From JACZST01 sp964195155 (GTDB lineage: Bacteria > Actinomycetota > Acidimicrobiia > Spongiisociales > UBA5794): a stretch of 63,266 bases of DNA. The stretch is from the NCBI GenBank assembly GCA_964195155.1, contig CAXMOP010000009.1, forward strand, positions 1 through 63,266, written 5' to 3'. The notes beneath the pieces are model-generated. The model searched no databases and had not been told where the DNA came from. It worked only from the letters and a program-made list of their open reading frames with translations. Positions 1 through 8,753 of the stretch are shown here, in pieces; positions within the stretch are counted from its first letter, which is position 1, and each line of letters begins with the position of its first letter. The position numbers and the translations under genes were made by a program.

Positions 1-94
1 CAATGCACCGTCGCTCATCCTGCCGCTCCTCGATCGAGGAAGTCACGGTATCGTCGCAGAAAGGATTTCACGGCGGCCTGAAAGGTAGCCCGCA

Positions 95-1153
95 ATGGAC
101 ACGAAGGTGCTGACACCGATCGAGGGACCGTCGGCGTGGTACGGGCGCGACATGACCGCAGAGCCCGCCGAGTGGCTGTACGAGCTCGACGCAGCCGCGA
201 TCGCCGACATAGAGGACGCGGTCGCCGCTCTGACCGCAGCGAACACTCCGCTGCTCGAAGTCGGCAAGGAAAACTTTCCGCTGCCGACGGTTAGCCGGGC
301 ACTCGAGGGGATTCAGGACGAGGTGGTCAACGGCCGCGGCTTTGTCCTGATCCGCGGCCTCCCCGTCGACACCTACACCATCGAGGAGGCGGCGTTGGCC
401 TATCTCGGCATCGGCTCCTACTTCGGTTGGGCGATTCCCCAGAACGCCAAGGGTCACGTGCTCGGCCATGTCCGCGACATCGGGCTCGACCCCGACAATC
501 CCGAGCACCGGCTCTACGGCACCACCGCGCGACACCTGTTCCACACCGATTCCTGCGACATCGTCGGGTTGCTGTGTCTGCAAACCGCCAAGTCGGGAGG
601 GCAGAGCAAGATCGCCAGCTCGGTGACGGTGTACAACGAGATGCTGGAGCGGCGGCCCGATCTCGTTGCCGTGATGATGGAGCCGTTCGTCACCGACCGC
701 AAGGGCGAGATTCCCGAGGGCAAGGGACCGCACTATGAGATGCCGATCTTCAACCCGTACGGCGGCTACCTGACCACCACCTACAACAGAGACTTCATCA
801 CCGCAGCGCAGCGGTTCGACGAAGTGCCGCGGCTGACCGATGAGCAGATTGCTGCGATGGATCTGGCAGACGAGCTCGCAGGCAGTGACGAGATCAGGCT
901 CGACATGGATTTTCGTCGCGGGGACATGCAGTTCATCCACAACCATCAGGTGCTTCATTCCCGTACGCCGTACGAGGACTATCCGGAGCCGGAGCGGAAG
1001 CGCCATCTGTTGCGGTTGTGGCTGGCGCCACCAAACGGTCGTCCACTTGCGCCCGTTATCGGCGAGCGATTCGGATCGATCGAGCAGGGGACTCCACGCG
1101 GCGGGATTCGCGTACCGGGACAGGCGCTCAAGGCACCGCTCCAGCCGGAATAA
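95..1153 (+). CDS. TauD/TfdA-family Fe(II)/2-oxoglutarate dioxygenase
   Basis: The 352-residue protein has the layout of the TauD/TfdA dioxygenases, which use 2-oxoglutarate and O2 to hydroxylate small organic substrates. The facial triad is visible: HTD at residues 150-152 (LFHTDSCD) and a distal His near 288 (QVLHSRTPYED), followed by a conserved Arg in RHLLRLWL that would bind 2-oxoglutarate. Length is slightly longer than TauD itself (about 280), with extra N-terminal sequence. The ATG at 95 follows GGTAGCCCGCA with no clear Shine-Dalgarno. The gene stands alone, convergent with the DUF3179 gene. The substrate cannot be told from sequence; taurine is not implied, and no sulfonate transporter is adjacent. 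Confidence 0.85.
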   Translation: MDTKVLTPIEGPSAWYGRDMTAEPAEWLYELDAAAIADIEDAVAALTAANTPLLEVGKENFPLPTVSRALEGIQDEVVNGRGFVLIRGLPVDTYTIEEAALAYLGIGSYFGWAIPQNAKGHVLGHVRDIGLDPDNPEHRLYGTTARHLFHTDSCDIVGLLCLQTAKSGGQSKIASSVTVYNEMLERRPDLVAVMMEPFVTDRKGEIPEGKGPHYEMPIFNPYGGYLTTTYNRDFITAAQRFDEVPRLTDEQIAAMDLADELAGSDEIRLDMDFRRGDMQFIHNHQVLHSRTPYEDYPEPERKRHLLRLWLAPPNGRPLAPVIGERFGSIEQGTPRGGIRVPGQALKAPLQPE

Positions 1154-1176
1154 CGCGAGAGGCCCTACCGGGTCGG

Positions 1177-2337
1177 CTAGGAGGAAAAGAGCTCGGTGTC
1201 AGGGAAAGCCCCAACAAAGGCGAACCAGAAAGTGGTTCGGCTGGGCACGGGTTCCAACGCCGCGCCGGCGAGCGGACCAGACACGGCGATGCCGGTCGCG
1301 GTCCAAACCGAGCCGGTCGCCGTATCGAGCAGTTGTCCGGCCGTCTGCTCAAACTGGAGCACGTCACCGTCGATGGTTGCGTCGAACACCGCTGCTCCGC
1401 CGTCCGTGGGCAAAAGCACGACCGGCGTTCCACCCACCTCATCGTTGATCGGTTCGCTCAGCCCATCAACCGGATAGGCCCGGGTGTCCCCGCCGAGCGA
1501 AACGCCGACGACCAGCGCCGAGGCTGCCAGGCGATCGTCGAGCGCGGCCTCGCCGACCGGGAATGGGAATCGTCCGGCATCGACCGAGTCGGCATACGAG
1601 GCGAATACATCTCGTTCGTATGGGCGCTCGTGGCCGGTGTCCCGGCTGAGGAGCAGTGTGTTGGGGTAGAGCGTGACCCAGTCCTCCCACGTCGAAACGA
1701 TCGACGGCAGCGGCTGCAGGTCGGCTCCGGTGAGCGGCCCGACGATCGCGGTCCCGGCGACCTGCCACCAATACGAACCGGTGCCGCGGTCGACCATGAC
1801 CAGATCCGACTCGTACAACGCGCTGGTATTGCCGAAGCTCAACACCTCGCCGCCGAGGCGGCGGTCGTAGACGATGCCGCTGCGGCACAGCGGGCAGTAG
1901 CTGATCAGGACCGGGGTGCCGTCGAGTACGTCGTTGACGATTTCGTGAAAGTTCAGGATCTTGAACGGATAGGCGTACGCCTGATCACCGGCGACGTATC
2001 CGAGCAAGAGGTCATCCGGATCGAGCCAGTCACCGGTGCTTGTGTCGCCGTAGACCGGCTGGTCGATCGGCGGGATCACGTCGAGGAGGGCGGCACGCAA
2101 GTCGAGGGTCGAGTCCGAAAGCGGGACCGAGCCGCCGTCGAAGGTGTCGAAATACACTTCCTCGAGCGGAACGCTGTGTGAACTGGTATCGACGTCTGGT
2201 GGGATGTTCGGCTCCTGGAACTGCAGGGTGGTTGGCGGGTCGGCCGGTGCGGTGGGTTCCGGTGTCGCCGGGTCGACGCTTGTCGAGCAGGCAACCGCAA
2301 CCAGCGACACCAGCAGCGCGATGGTGGCAAGCCTCAT
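1177..2337 (-). CDS. DUF3179 domain lipoprotein
   Basis: A 386-residue exported protein. Residues 1-17 form a lipoprotein signal peptide ending in the lipobox VAVAC (lipid-modified Cys17), followed by a Thr/Pro-rich linker. The rest matches the DUF3179 family by eye: the CxxC-containing segment SYCPLCRSGIVYDRR, then TGSYWWQVAGTAIVGPLTG and a second half with a similar DGDVLQFEQTAGQLLDTATGS layout, suggesting an internal duplication. DUF3179 proteins have no established function; the paired cysteines suggest redox or metal chemistry outside the membrane. It is the last gene of a minus-strand group with the CobW and MBL genes, 69 bp behind them, so co-transcription is possible but not certain. 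Confidence 0.8.
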   Translation of the reverse strand: MRLATIALLVSLVAVACSTSVDPATPEPTAPADPPTTLQFQEPNIPPDVDTSSHSVPLEEVYFDTFDGGSVPLSDSTLDLRAALLDVIPPIDQPVYGDTSTGDWLDPDDLLLGYVAGDQAYAYPFKILNFHEIVNDVLDGTPVLISYCPLCRSGIVYDRRLGGEVLSFGNTSALYESDLVMVDRGTGSYWWQVAGTAIVGPLTGADLQPLPSIVSTWEDWVTLYPNTLLLSRDTGHERPYERDVFASYADSVDAGRFPFPVGEAALDDRLAASALVVGVSLGGDTRAYPVDGLSEPINDEVGGTPVVLLPTDGGAAVFDATIDGDVLQFEQTAGQLLDTATGSVWTATGIAVSGPLAGAALEPVPSRTTFWFAFVGAFPDTELFSS

Positions 2338-2406
2338 TGATCTGAGAACGCCTGGATCGCACTCCGGCTTCCCTATCCGATCCCTCGATCGCTCACCGGT
2401 ATCACG

Positions 2407-3432
2407 TTATTCAGTGCCCGTTTCGGTCCCGGCACCGACCGGGTAGCAGGCGGCGAGGGCGATCTGCAGGGCCCTCGTGTCGAGGTCGGATCCGATGACG
2501 ACCAGGTCGGTGCGGGGGCTCCGTCCGTCCCAGCCGCCGTGCTCGGTGATCGATACCCGGCGACCGACCGACTGAAAGAGCAGCCGCTCGCCGGGTCGCT
2601 CGGCCGAATAGACGAAACCCTTTGCGCGATACACCGAAGCGGGCAGCTTGCGAATCGTCTGGCGGAGACAGTCGATCGACAACGGGTCCTCGGTCCCGAA
2701 GTGCCAGGTCTCGAAGCCGAGATCGGTGGGCGTCTGCGCCTCGCCTTCGAGGTCCGCCGTCTTCGCCGGGTCGAAGCGCCCAACCGACAGCAGCACCTCG
2801 AGGGGAACGTCGGCGTGCTCGGCCTCGACGATGCGCACCCGGCGCAGATACTGTCCGATCCAGTCCTCGATCCGCTCAACCTGCTCGGGCCCAACGAGAT
2901 CGACCTTGTTGAGGATGACCAGATCGGAGAACCCGATCTGGCGCAGCTTGAGCATCATCAACGGCGCGTTGTCACCCTCGTCGATCAGGCCATCGGCGTC
3001 GACGACACAGGTCACGCTGTCGAGGCGCAGCAGCCGTTCGTACTTGGGATCGGAGATGGTCATGACGATCCCCTCGGGGTCGGCGATGCCGCTTGCCTCG
3101 ATCAGCACGTACTCGACGTCGCGGTTTCCGGACAGCAGGTCCTCGAGCGAGGTGACGAGGTCATCGCGAACTTCACAGCACACGCAACCGTTGCTCAGGG
3201 CGATGGTGTTCTCCTCGACTCCCTCGATCAGTTCGGCGTCGATGTTGACCGAACCGAAATCGTTGACGAGCACGCCGACCTTGAGGCCGTGGTCGCCGTT
3301 GAGGATGCGGTTGAGCAGGGTGGTCTTGCCGGCACCGAGGAACCCGGTGAGCAGCGTCACCGGGACCGGCTCACCGGTCGGCGACTCGATCGGCTCCAGG
3401 CGCGGGCCCGGGGCCAGAATTGGGTCGGTCAC
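2407..3432 (-). CDS. CobW/G3E-family GTP-binding metallochaperone
   Basis: A 341-residue G3E P-loop GTPase of the CobW/COG0523 type, a family that delivers metal ions (often Zn or Co) to client enzymes. Visible motifs are Walker A GFLGAGKTT, the metal-binding CxCC in NGCVCCEVRDDL, a NKVDLV guanine-specificity motif and a C-terminal CobW_C-like domain. The open frame extends upstream to 3531, but that would overlap the preceding gene by about 90 bp. The GTG at 3432 lies 4 bp after that gene's stop and starts just ahead of the conserved core, so it is preferred. The coupling to the MBL-fold gene suggests the metalloenzyme next door is its client; this is inference. Confidence 0.85.
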   Translation of the reverse strand: MTDPILAPGPRLEPIESPTGEPVPVTLLTGFLGAGKTTLLNRILNGDHGLKVGVLVNDFGSVNIDAELIEGVEENTIALSNGCVCCEVRDDLVTSLEDLLSGNRDVEYVLIEASGIADPEGIVMTISDPKYERLLRLDSVTCVVDADGLIDEGDNAPLMMLKLRQIGFSDLVILNKVDLVGPEQVERIEDWIGQYLRRVRIVEAEHADVPLEVLLSVGRFDPAKTADLEGEAQTPTDLGFETWHFGTEDPLSIDCLRQTIRKLPASVYRAKGFVYSAERPGERLLFQSVGRRVSITEHGGWDGRSPRTDLVVIGSDLDTRALQIALAACYPVGAGTETGTE

Positions 3433-3436
3433 TCGC

Positions 3437-4741
3437 TCAGTCGACCTTGATGCCGCGGGCGGCCAACATCGCCTTCGGGTCGATCCAGAATCCCTCGTCA
3501 GGCCATTTCTGGACCTGGGGCCGGTCGACATCCGGTGGGTAGTAGAGGTGCGGGTCGATCTCCATGTCGCGCAGGAACTGCTCCTGCTGCTGTTCGCGAG
3601 GCAGCTTTGGCCGTGGCAGCTCGAACTTGTCGGGGATCTGGTCCGGGGGGAACAGCATCCGGGGATCGAGTGCGGAGAGCGCTGCGCCCTCGGGACGGGC
3701 CGCCTCGCGCGTCCAGATAGCGTCCTTGGTCACGTTGAGCACCTGCACATCCGGACCGCCCCACATGAACAGGCCCTTCCAATGGGTCCGAACCTCGGCG
3801 GTTGCCTCGGCATCGAGGGCCCCGCCGCCCGCTTCGTAGTGGCAGATCGCGGCGATTCGCGGCTGCACCTCGTTGAACAGATAGCCGGCGGCGTAGTACA
3901 TGGTGTGCCACGAGTCGATGGTGTATTCGAACACCTCTTTTGGCATGCCGAACTTGAGAGACTGCAGTCCCGGAGTGTCGAGCTGACCCTCTGAGACAAA
4001 GACGTCGGCACCGGCCCCGTATTTGGCGGTCATTTCGTCCGGGCGGCCGTCACCGGTCCAGACGAACGAAAGGTCGTACTCCTCCCAGTCGAGGCGGAAT
4101 GCCGATGCCCCGTCCTTGACATGGGAACGCGGCCAATGGCGGACGACAACGCCGTCCTGGTCGTAGCAGACGCCGTTCTCCTCCTTCCATTCGAACTCGG
4201 TGACGTCCATCTCGAAGCCGTCGCCGATCGGGGTGTGATCGAAGTTCTCTTCGTGCCAGCGCTGCATCTCGCGCATGTGCTTCGCCATGTGCTTGATGCC
4301 GAGCTCGGGTGTGCGTCCGGATGGCCCGTACAGACGGAGCGGCTCCCAGCGGCCGGACCAGGCCGTGAACGGGTAGCTGTACGGCAAGTCTGCGTAGTGA
4401 TCGCTGTGCAGGTGGCTGATGAAGATGTCGTTGATCAAGAACGCGGGCACCTGGAGGGAGAGGGCGTTCTTGACGCTGCCGTTGCCAAGGTCGAAGAAGA
4501 AACGCCGCGGGTGGGGAAGCACGGATCCAAGCTCGACCAGGATGCTCGTGCCGGACTGGGAAAGCGTCGGCGGCCACGGAGTGCTGCCCAGGAACGAGAC
4601 CCGCATCTCTCCCGGCGCAAGGTGCTCGGTACCACCGAAGTAGGCGTTGCGATTCAAGACCGACGGTGTTGGCCGGTAGTACTCAGGGAGGCTGATCCCC
4701 CCACCAGGGCGCGGTCCGTACGGGTTGGTTTCCATGGTCAC
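3437..4741 (-). CDS. MBL-fold metallo-hydrolase, GntH-like family
   Basis: A 434-residue metallo-beta-lactamase-fold protein. The zinc motif HLHSDH lies at residues 110-115 and later ligand candidates are in HWPRSHVKDGAS and HYEAGGGA. The N-terminal NPYGPRPGGGISLP stretch and the C-terminal VTKDAIW and RDMEIDPHLYYPP stretches resemble, from memory, the large subfamily annotated GntH after guanitoxin biosynthesis. No other guanitoxin genes are visible, so only a hydrolase or phosphodiesterase-like activity is inferred. There is no signal peptide. It is the first gene of the minus-strand group, with the CobW gene starting 4 bp after its stop. Confidence 0.75.
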   Translation of the reverse strand: MTMETNPYGPRPGGGISLPEYYRPTPSVLNRNAYFGGTEHLAPGEMRVSFLGSTPWPPTLSQSGTSILVELGSVLPHPRRFFFDLGNGSVKNALSLQVPAFLINDIFISHLHSDHYADLPYSYPFTAWSGRWEPLRLYGPSGRTPELGIKHMAKHMREMQRWHEENFDHTPIGDGFEMDVTEFEWKEENGVCYDQDGVVVRHWPRSHVKDGASAFRLDWEEYDLSFVWTGDGRPDEMTAKYGAGADVFVSEGQLDTPGLQSLKFGMPKEVFEYTIDSWHTMYYAAGYLFNEVQPRIAAICHYEAGGGALDAEATAEVRTHWKGLFMWGGPDVQVLNVTKDAIWTREAARPEGAALSALDPRMLFPPDQIPDKFELPRPKLPREQQQEQFLRDMEIDPHLYYPPDVDRPQVQKWPDEGFWIDPKAMLAARGIKVD

Positions 4742-4801
4742 GTGGTCCCTTGGGTGCTTGGCTACGACCGCGATGGACCCTAGTGGTGAGATCCCGTCGA
4801 C

Positions 4802-5080
4802 TCAGGCGTAGGAGTCTGCCTTCGCCGCCAGTCCGGTGTCATTTGTGGTCAGCGCTTTTTCCGAATGGGTGCTCAAGCTGAGCGTGACCTTGTTCCAGCG
4901 GATGTCGATGTCGGGATGGTGGTCGGCGACTTCGGCGGCAATGGCGACTTTGTTGACGAACCCGATGGCCTCCACGAAGTCTGCGAAGACGAACGTTCTG
5001 GTGATCGTCTGCCCGTCGAGGGTCCAGTCGGGGTGCTCCGCCAGGAATTGGTCGCGAACCTCAGCGCTCAGATGCTCCAT
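4802..5080 (-). CDS. 4a-hydroxytetrahydrobiopterin dehydratase (pterin-4a-carbinolamine dehydratase)
   Basis: A 92-residue protein of normal family length. The pterin dehydratase active-site signature is clear: the FVNKVAIAAEVADHHPDIDIRWNKV region (given here in parts: AEVADHHPDID, then the Trp) contains the paired histidines and HPD-like motif. The enzyme dehydrates 4a-hydroxytetrahydrobiopterin, recycling the cofactor of aromatic amino acid hydroxylases; some homologues serve in folate or molybdopterin metabolism. The ATG at 5080 is preceded by GGAGG in the mRNA at good spacing. A TAGGAT -10-like box lies further upstream, close to the divergent promoter of the next gene. No hydroxylase gene is in the window. 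Confidence 0.88.
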   Translation of the reverse strand: MEHLSAEVRDQFLAEHPDWTLDGQTITRTFVFADFVEAIGFVNKVAIAAEVADHHPDIDIRWNKVTLSLSTHSEKALTTNDTGLAAKADSYA

Positions 5081-5127
5081 GTGACCTCCAGGCGCCGATC
5101 CTACGACCTTCGGTAGGCTCGCCTGAC

Positions 5128-5730
5128 ATGGACGCTGCCTTCAAACCCCTCGTCGACCAGTTGTTTCACGTCGAAGAGCTGCCCGTGCCCTGGTACGTCG
5201 CCGGAGGATGGGCCATCGATCTTTTCATGGGTGGGGTCACCAGGGACCACCACGATGTCGACCTCGCCATCGCCCGCGCCGACCAGCGGGCGGCATACGC
5301 CCACATCACCGACCGCACCTGGTCCAAGATCGTCCCCCATCCCGAAGGGCTCATCGACATGGGCACGGTCGCTCCCTGGGACGGGACACGGCTCAGCCTG
5401 CCCACCCATCAGATCCTCGCCGACGACGACGATGGGCACCGGATCGAGTTTCTCCTCAGCGAGATCGGCCCCATCGAATGGCGTTCCCGGCGCAACCTCG
5501 AGGTGACGATGCCGATGTCGACGATGGCGCTGACCAGCGACGACGACATCCGATACCTCGCCCCCGAGATCGTGCTCCTGTACAAGGCCAGCCTCATGCG
5601 GGAATGGGACGAGGCCGACTTCGAGACGGCACTGCCAGAGCTGTTCCTTGGCCAGCGGCACTGGCTGTTCCACGCCCTGGACCAGGAGCAACCCGGCCAC
5701 CCCTGGATGGAGCGCCTCGGCGTCAGCTGA
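5128..5730 (+). CDS. nucleotidyltransferase, aminoglycoside adenylyltransferase-like
   Basis: A 200-residue protein with the minimal nucleotidyltransferase fold: GGWAIDLFMGG near residues 30-40 followed by RDHHDVDLAI, where DVD supplies the metal-binding carboxylates. This layout (GGWA then HxDxD) fits the ANT(2'')-like/LinA-like group (Pfam Aminoglyc_resit type). Such proteins may modify aminoglycosides or lincosamides, but chromosomal homologues often have no known substrate. The start ATG sits 8 nt after a TAGGCT box and lacks a Shine-Dalgarno, consistent with a leaderless message. It is convergent with leuS. Resistance should not be assumed from this evidence. Confidence 0.7.
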   Translation: MDAAFKPLVDQLFHVEELPVPWYVAGGWAIDLFMGGVTRDHHDVDLAIARADQRAAYAHITDRTWSKIVPHPEGLIDMGTVAPWDGTRLSLPTHQILADDDDGHRIEFLLSEIGPIEWRSRRNLEVTMPMSTMALTSDDDIRYLAPEIVLLYKASLMREWDEADFETALPELFLGQRHWLFHALDQEQPGHPWMERLGVS

Positions 5731-5807
5731 GCCGACGCCGTTCTGTGGGCTCCCAGCGTCATATACGAGCTCTCGAACCCTGGGTTCGCGATCGGTTCGG
5801 TTCGGCT
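5731..5807. repeat. intergenic repeat GGGCTCCCAGCGTCATATA plus palindrome, between convergent genes
   Basis: The gap between the nucleotidyltransferase and leuS contains GGGCTCCCAGCGTCATATA (starting at 5750), related to repeats at 14802-14887 and 44884-44993, then the palindrome CGAACCCTGGGTTCG at 5774-5788. The palindrome could fold as a hairpin and end transcription from both sides, but there is no U-run. Confidence 0.6.
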
Positions 5808-8312
5808 CTAGTCGACGACGATGTTGACCAGGCCGGGGGGACGGGCGATCACCTTGCGGACCTCACCCGCCTCGAGGTAGGGCTGAACCCGCTCGGCGGC
5901 CAGTCCAGCTGCCGTTGCCGATTCCTCGTCGATGTCGGGGGAGACCTCGAGCCGGTCGCGCACCTTGCCGTTGACCTGCACCACCAGGGTCACCGTCTCG
6001 TCGGCGGCGATTTCAGGGTCGGCCTCGGGCCATGCCTGGAGGTGGATGCTGTCGGTGTTGCCGCGGCGATGCCACAACTCCTCGGTGATGTGGGGAGCGG
6101 TCGGCGCCAGCAAGAGCAGCAGGATCATCAGGGTCTCATCCCAGGCGTCTGCCGAGACGTTGCGAGCCGCCCGCGCTTCGTTCATCCGGTTGCGCAGCGT
6201 CATCATGGCCGCAACGGCGGTGTTGAACTTGAAGGCGACCAGGTCGCTGCAGACCTTGTCGATGGTTTGGTGTGCGAGCCGGAGCAGCGCCGCCGATGCC
6301 TCCTCCGAAACCTCGGCGGGCTCGTAGTCCGTCGTGCCCAGCTTCCACACGTCGTCGATGAAGCGCCGCGAGCCGGCGATGCCGTGTGAGTCCCACGGCC
6401 CGCCCTTCTCCCAGTCGAAGGCGAACATAAGGTGGGTGCGGACGGTGTCTGCGCCGTACCGATCGACCAGGTCGTCCGGGTTGACGACGTTGCCTCTCGA
6501 CTTCGACATGCGCTGCGTGTCCTCGCCCAGGATCTGGCCCTGGTTGCGGAACAGCAGCATCGGCTCGTCGAACAGTCCCTCGGGGTCGCGCCCGTGCGCC
6601 TTCATCGCGGCCGCCGTGTCGTCATAGACCCCGAGATCGCGCATGGCCTTGGTGAAGAAGCGCGTGTAGAGGAGGTGCATGACCGCGTGCTCGCCGCCGC
6701 CGGTATAGGTGTCGACGGGGAGCCAGTATGCGGCCTCCTCCGGGTCGAACGGGGCCTGGTCGTAGTGCGGCGACAGGTAGCGCAGCTGATACCACGACGA
6801 GCACATGAACACGTCCATGGTGTCGGTCTCTCGTCTGGCCGGCTCGCCCTCCGAGTCGGTGGCGGCGAGGAATCCCTCACTGGTCGTCAGCGGGTTTGGC
6901 CCCGGGGAGAACTCGATGTCTTCCGGGAGGACGACCGGCAGATGCTGCTCGGCCTCGACCGTGCCATCGGCGCGGTACAGCATCGGGACCGGCGCTCCCC
7001 AATACCGCTGGCGCGAGATCAGCCAGTCCCTGATCCGGTAGTTGACCGCCTCCTCACCGAGGTCACGCTCCTCGAGCCAATCGATGGTGGCGGCGATCGA
7101 CGGGTTGGCGCGGCCCTTGGCGTCGGTGGTCGCGATGCCGTTGATGGGACCGCTGTTGACCATGACACCCGGCCCGACATATGACTCGGCCATGGTGTCG
7201 CCGTCGAGGGCATCGGCACCCTCTGGGTGGATGACCGGGACAACCGGCAGGCCCTTGGCCCTGGCGAACTCGAAGTCGCGCTCGTCGTGGCCCGGTACGG
7301 CCATGATCGCCCCCGAGCCGTAGGACAGCAGGACGTAGTCGGCGATCCACACCGGGATTCGCTCGTCGTTCACCGGGTTGATTGCGTAGCCGCCGGTGAA
7401 CACCCCGGTCTTTTCCCGCTCGGTCTCCATCCGCTCGAGCTCTGACCGCCTGGCCGTCGCCGCCCGGTAGTCGTCGACGGTCTTCCGCTGCTCATCGGTA
7501 CTCAGCGAGTCGACGAGATCGTGCTCCGGGGCGAGCACCATGAAGGTTGCTCCCCACAGCGTGTCCGGACGGGTGGTGAACACCGGGATCCGATTACCGC
7601 CTTCGGTCGTGAAGACGACATCGGCGCCCTCCGAACGGCCGATCCAGTTCGTCTGCATCGTCTTGATCGGCTCCGGCCAGTCGAGGTTCTCGTAGTCGAG
7701 CAGCTCATCGGCGTAGTCGGTCATCCGAAAGAACCACTGCGTCATCATCCGCTGCTCGACCGGGGTTCCCGTCCGCTCGTCCTTGCCATCGATGACCTGC
7801 TCGTTGGCGAGCACGGTGTTGAGCGCGGGTGACCAGTTGACGACCGCCTCGCCGCGATATGCCTTGTCGCCCTCGTACAGCTTGCGAAAGAACCACTCGG
7901 TCCACTCGTAGTACGACAGGTCCGCCGAGATGGCCTCGCGTTCCCAGTCGAACATCGCTCCCAGCGAGCGCAATTGGCCCCGCATCCTGTCGATGTTCGC
8001 CTTGGTCCAAACCGCCGGGTGCGTGTTCTCCTTGATGGCGGCGTTCTCGGCGGGAAGACCGAAGGCGTCGAAGCCCATCGGGAACAAGACGTTGTAACCC
8101 TTCATCCGCATGAGGCGGGCCCGAACGTCCGACGGTGCCATCGCATACCAGTGCCCGATGTGGAGATCGCCCGATGTGTAGGGCAGCATGGTCAGTGCGT
8201 AGTGCTTGGGCCGATCCCAGTCGACCTCGGCCCGGTACAGGCCGTCGTCGTCCCATTGCTGTTGCCAGCGCTGCTCGATTTCCCGGTGGTCGTAGTTCAT
8301 GGAGCCGGGCAT
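5808..8312 (-). CDS. leuS: leucine--tRNA ligase
   Basis: An 834-residue class I aminoacyl-tRNA synthetase that charges tRNA-Leu. The HIGH motif appears as HIGHWYAM after LPYTSGDL, the KMSKS loop as RMSKSRGN, and between them lies the CP1 editing domain with TTRPDTLWGATFMVLAPEH, typical of LeuS. The C terminus ends with VQVNGKVRDRLEV as in other bacterial LeuS. The open frame extends upstream to 8507 but that part is unlike LeuS and overlaps the divergent gene at 8350. The ATG at 8312 or the ATG at 8300 (MNYDHREIEQRWQ) is the real start; neither has a strong Shine-Dalgarno. Confidence 0.97.
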   Translation of the reverse strand: MPGSMNYDHREIEQRWQQQWDDDGLYRAEVDWDRPKHYALTMLPYTSGDLHIGHWYAMAPSDVRARLMRMKGYNVLFPMGFDAFGLPAENAAIKENTHPAVWTKANIDRMRGQLRSLGAMFDWEREAISADLSYYEWTEWFFRKLYEGDKAYRGEAVVNWSPALNTVLANEQVIDGKDERTGTPVEQRMMTQWFFRMTDYADELLDYENLDWPEPIKTMQTNWIGRSEGADVVFTTEGGNRIPVFTTRPDTLWGATFMVLAPEHDLVDSLSTDEQRKTVDDYRAATARRSELERMETEREKTGVFTGGYAINPVNDERIPVWIADYVLLSYGSGAIMAVPGHDERDFEFARAKGLPVVPVIHPEGADALDGDTMAESYVGPGVMVNSGPINGIATTDAKGRANPSIAATIDWLEERDLGEEAVNYRIRDWLISRQRYWGAPVPMLYRADGTVEAEQHLPVVLPEDIEFSPGPNPLTTSEGFLAATDSEGEPARRETDTMDVFMCSSWYQLRYLSPHYDQAPFDPEEAAYWLPVDTYTGGGEHAVMHLLYTRFFTKAMRDLGVYDDTAAAMKAHGRDPEGLFDEPMLLFRNQGQILGEDTQRMSKSRGNVVNPDDLVDRYGADTVRTHLMFAFDWEKGGPWDSHGIAGSRRFIDDVWKLGTTDYEPAEVSEEASAALLRLAHQTIDKVCSDLVAFKFNTAVAAMMTLRNRMNEARAARNVSADAWDETLMILLLLLAPTAPHITEELWHRRGNTDSIHLQAWPEADPEIAADETVTLVVQVNGKVRDRLEVSPDIDEESATAAGLAAERVQPYLEAGEVRKVIARPPGLVNIVVD

Positions 8313-8349
8313 GGTAGGACCGCGGCGCGACCGCGGATAAGGTGGTTCG

Positions 8350-8730
8350 ATGCCACCGCGGACGATGCGCCTTTCCGCCGCCAGGGTCGCCAACGATCTC
8401 GATGCCGACGGCTCGCGGTTCGACCGGGTGACGGTCGCGGTCGCGCCGTCCTGGTTGCGAAAGATCTGGATCGGCGACGTGCGGGCAATGGCGCTGCCCC
8501 GGCACATCTACGTCAGTCAGGATTCGTTCGACAAGATCGCCGATGGGCGCGCCAAGAAGCTCCTGACCCACGAGAGCGTCCATATCGAGCAATGGCGCCG
8601 GCACGGGCGTATCGGGTTTCTCGTCAGCTATCTCACCGACTACGTTCGCGGGCGGGCTGCCGGACTTGCCCATGCCGAGGCGTATCGCGCCATCGGATTC
8701 GAAAAGGAAGCCTCATCGAGGATCGAGTAG
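8350..8730 (+). CDS. small HExxH putative zinc protease
   Basis: A 126-residue protein with one HExxH motif, LTHESVHIEQWRRHG, the catalytic zinc site of many metallopeptidases, followed by a small helical tail containing AEAYRAIGFEKEA, whose Glu could be the third ligand. There is no signal peptide or membrane helix. I do not recognise a named family; similar short HExxH proteins occur in actinobacteria without assigned function. The ATG lies 6 nt after TAAGGT, a likely -10 box, giving a leaderless message. It is divergent from leuS across 37 bp and just precedes a CPBP protease gene. Confidence 0.6.
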   Translation: MPPRTMRLSAARVANDLDADGSRFDRVTVAVAPSWLRKIWIGDVRAMALPRHIYVSQDSFDKIADGRAKKLLTHESVHIEQWRRHGRIGFLVSYLTDYVRGRAAGLAHAEAYRAIGFEKEASSRIE

Positions 8731-8753
8731 ACGCAGCCGGCTACCTCCAGACG

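Noticed and set aside
68..1006. Long minus-strand open frame opposite the TauD-like gene
   Set aside because: GC-rich antisense frame; composition unlike a protein and no family resemblance, while the plus strand has a complete enzyme.
1018..2181. 387-codon plus-strand frame over the DUF3179 gene
   Set aside because: Arg/Gly-rich shadow of the lipoprotein gene, which has a signal peptide and conserved motifs.
3433..3531. Upstream extension of the CobW gene
   Set aside because: Would overlap the MBL gene by 95 bp; GTG at 3432 gives tight coupling and starts at the conserved region.
8313..8507. 65-residue N-terminal extension of LeuS
   Set aside because: Not LeuS-like and would overlap the divergent gene and its promoter.
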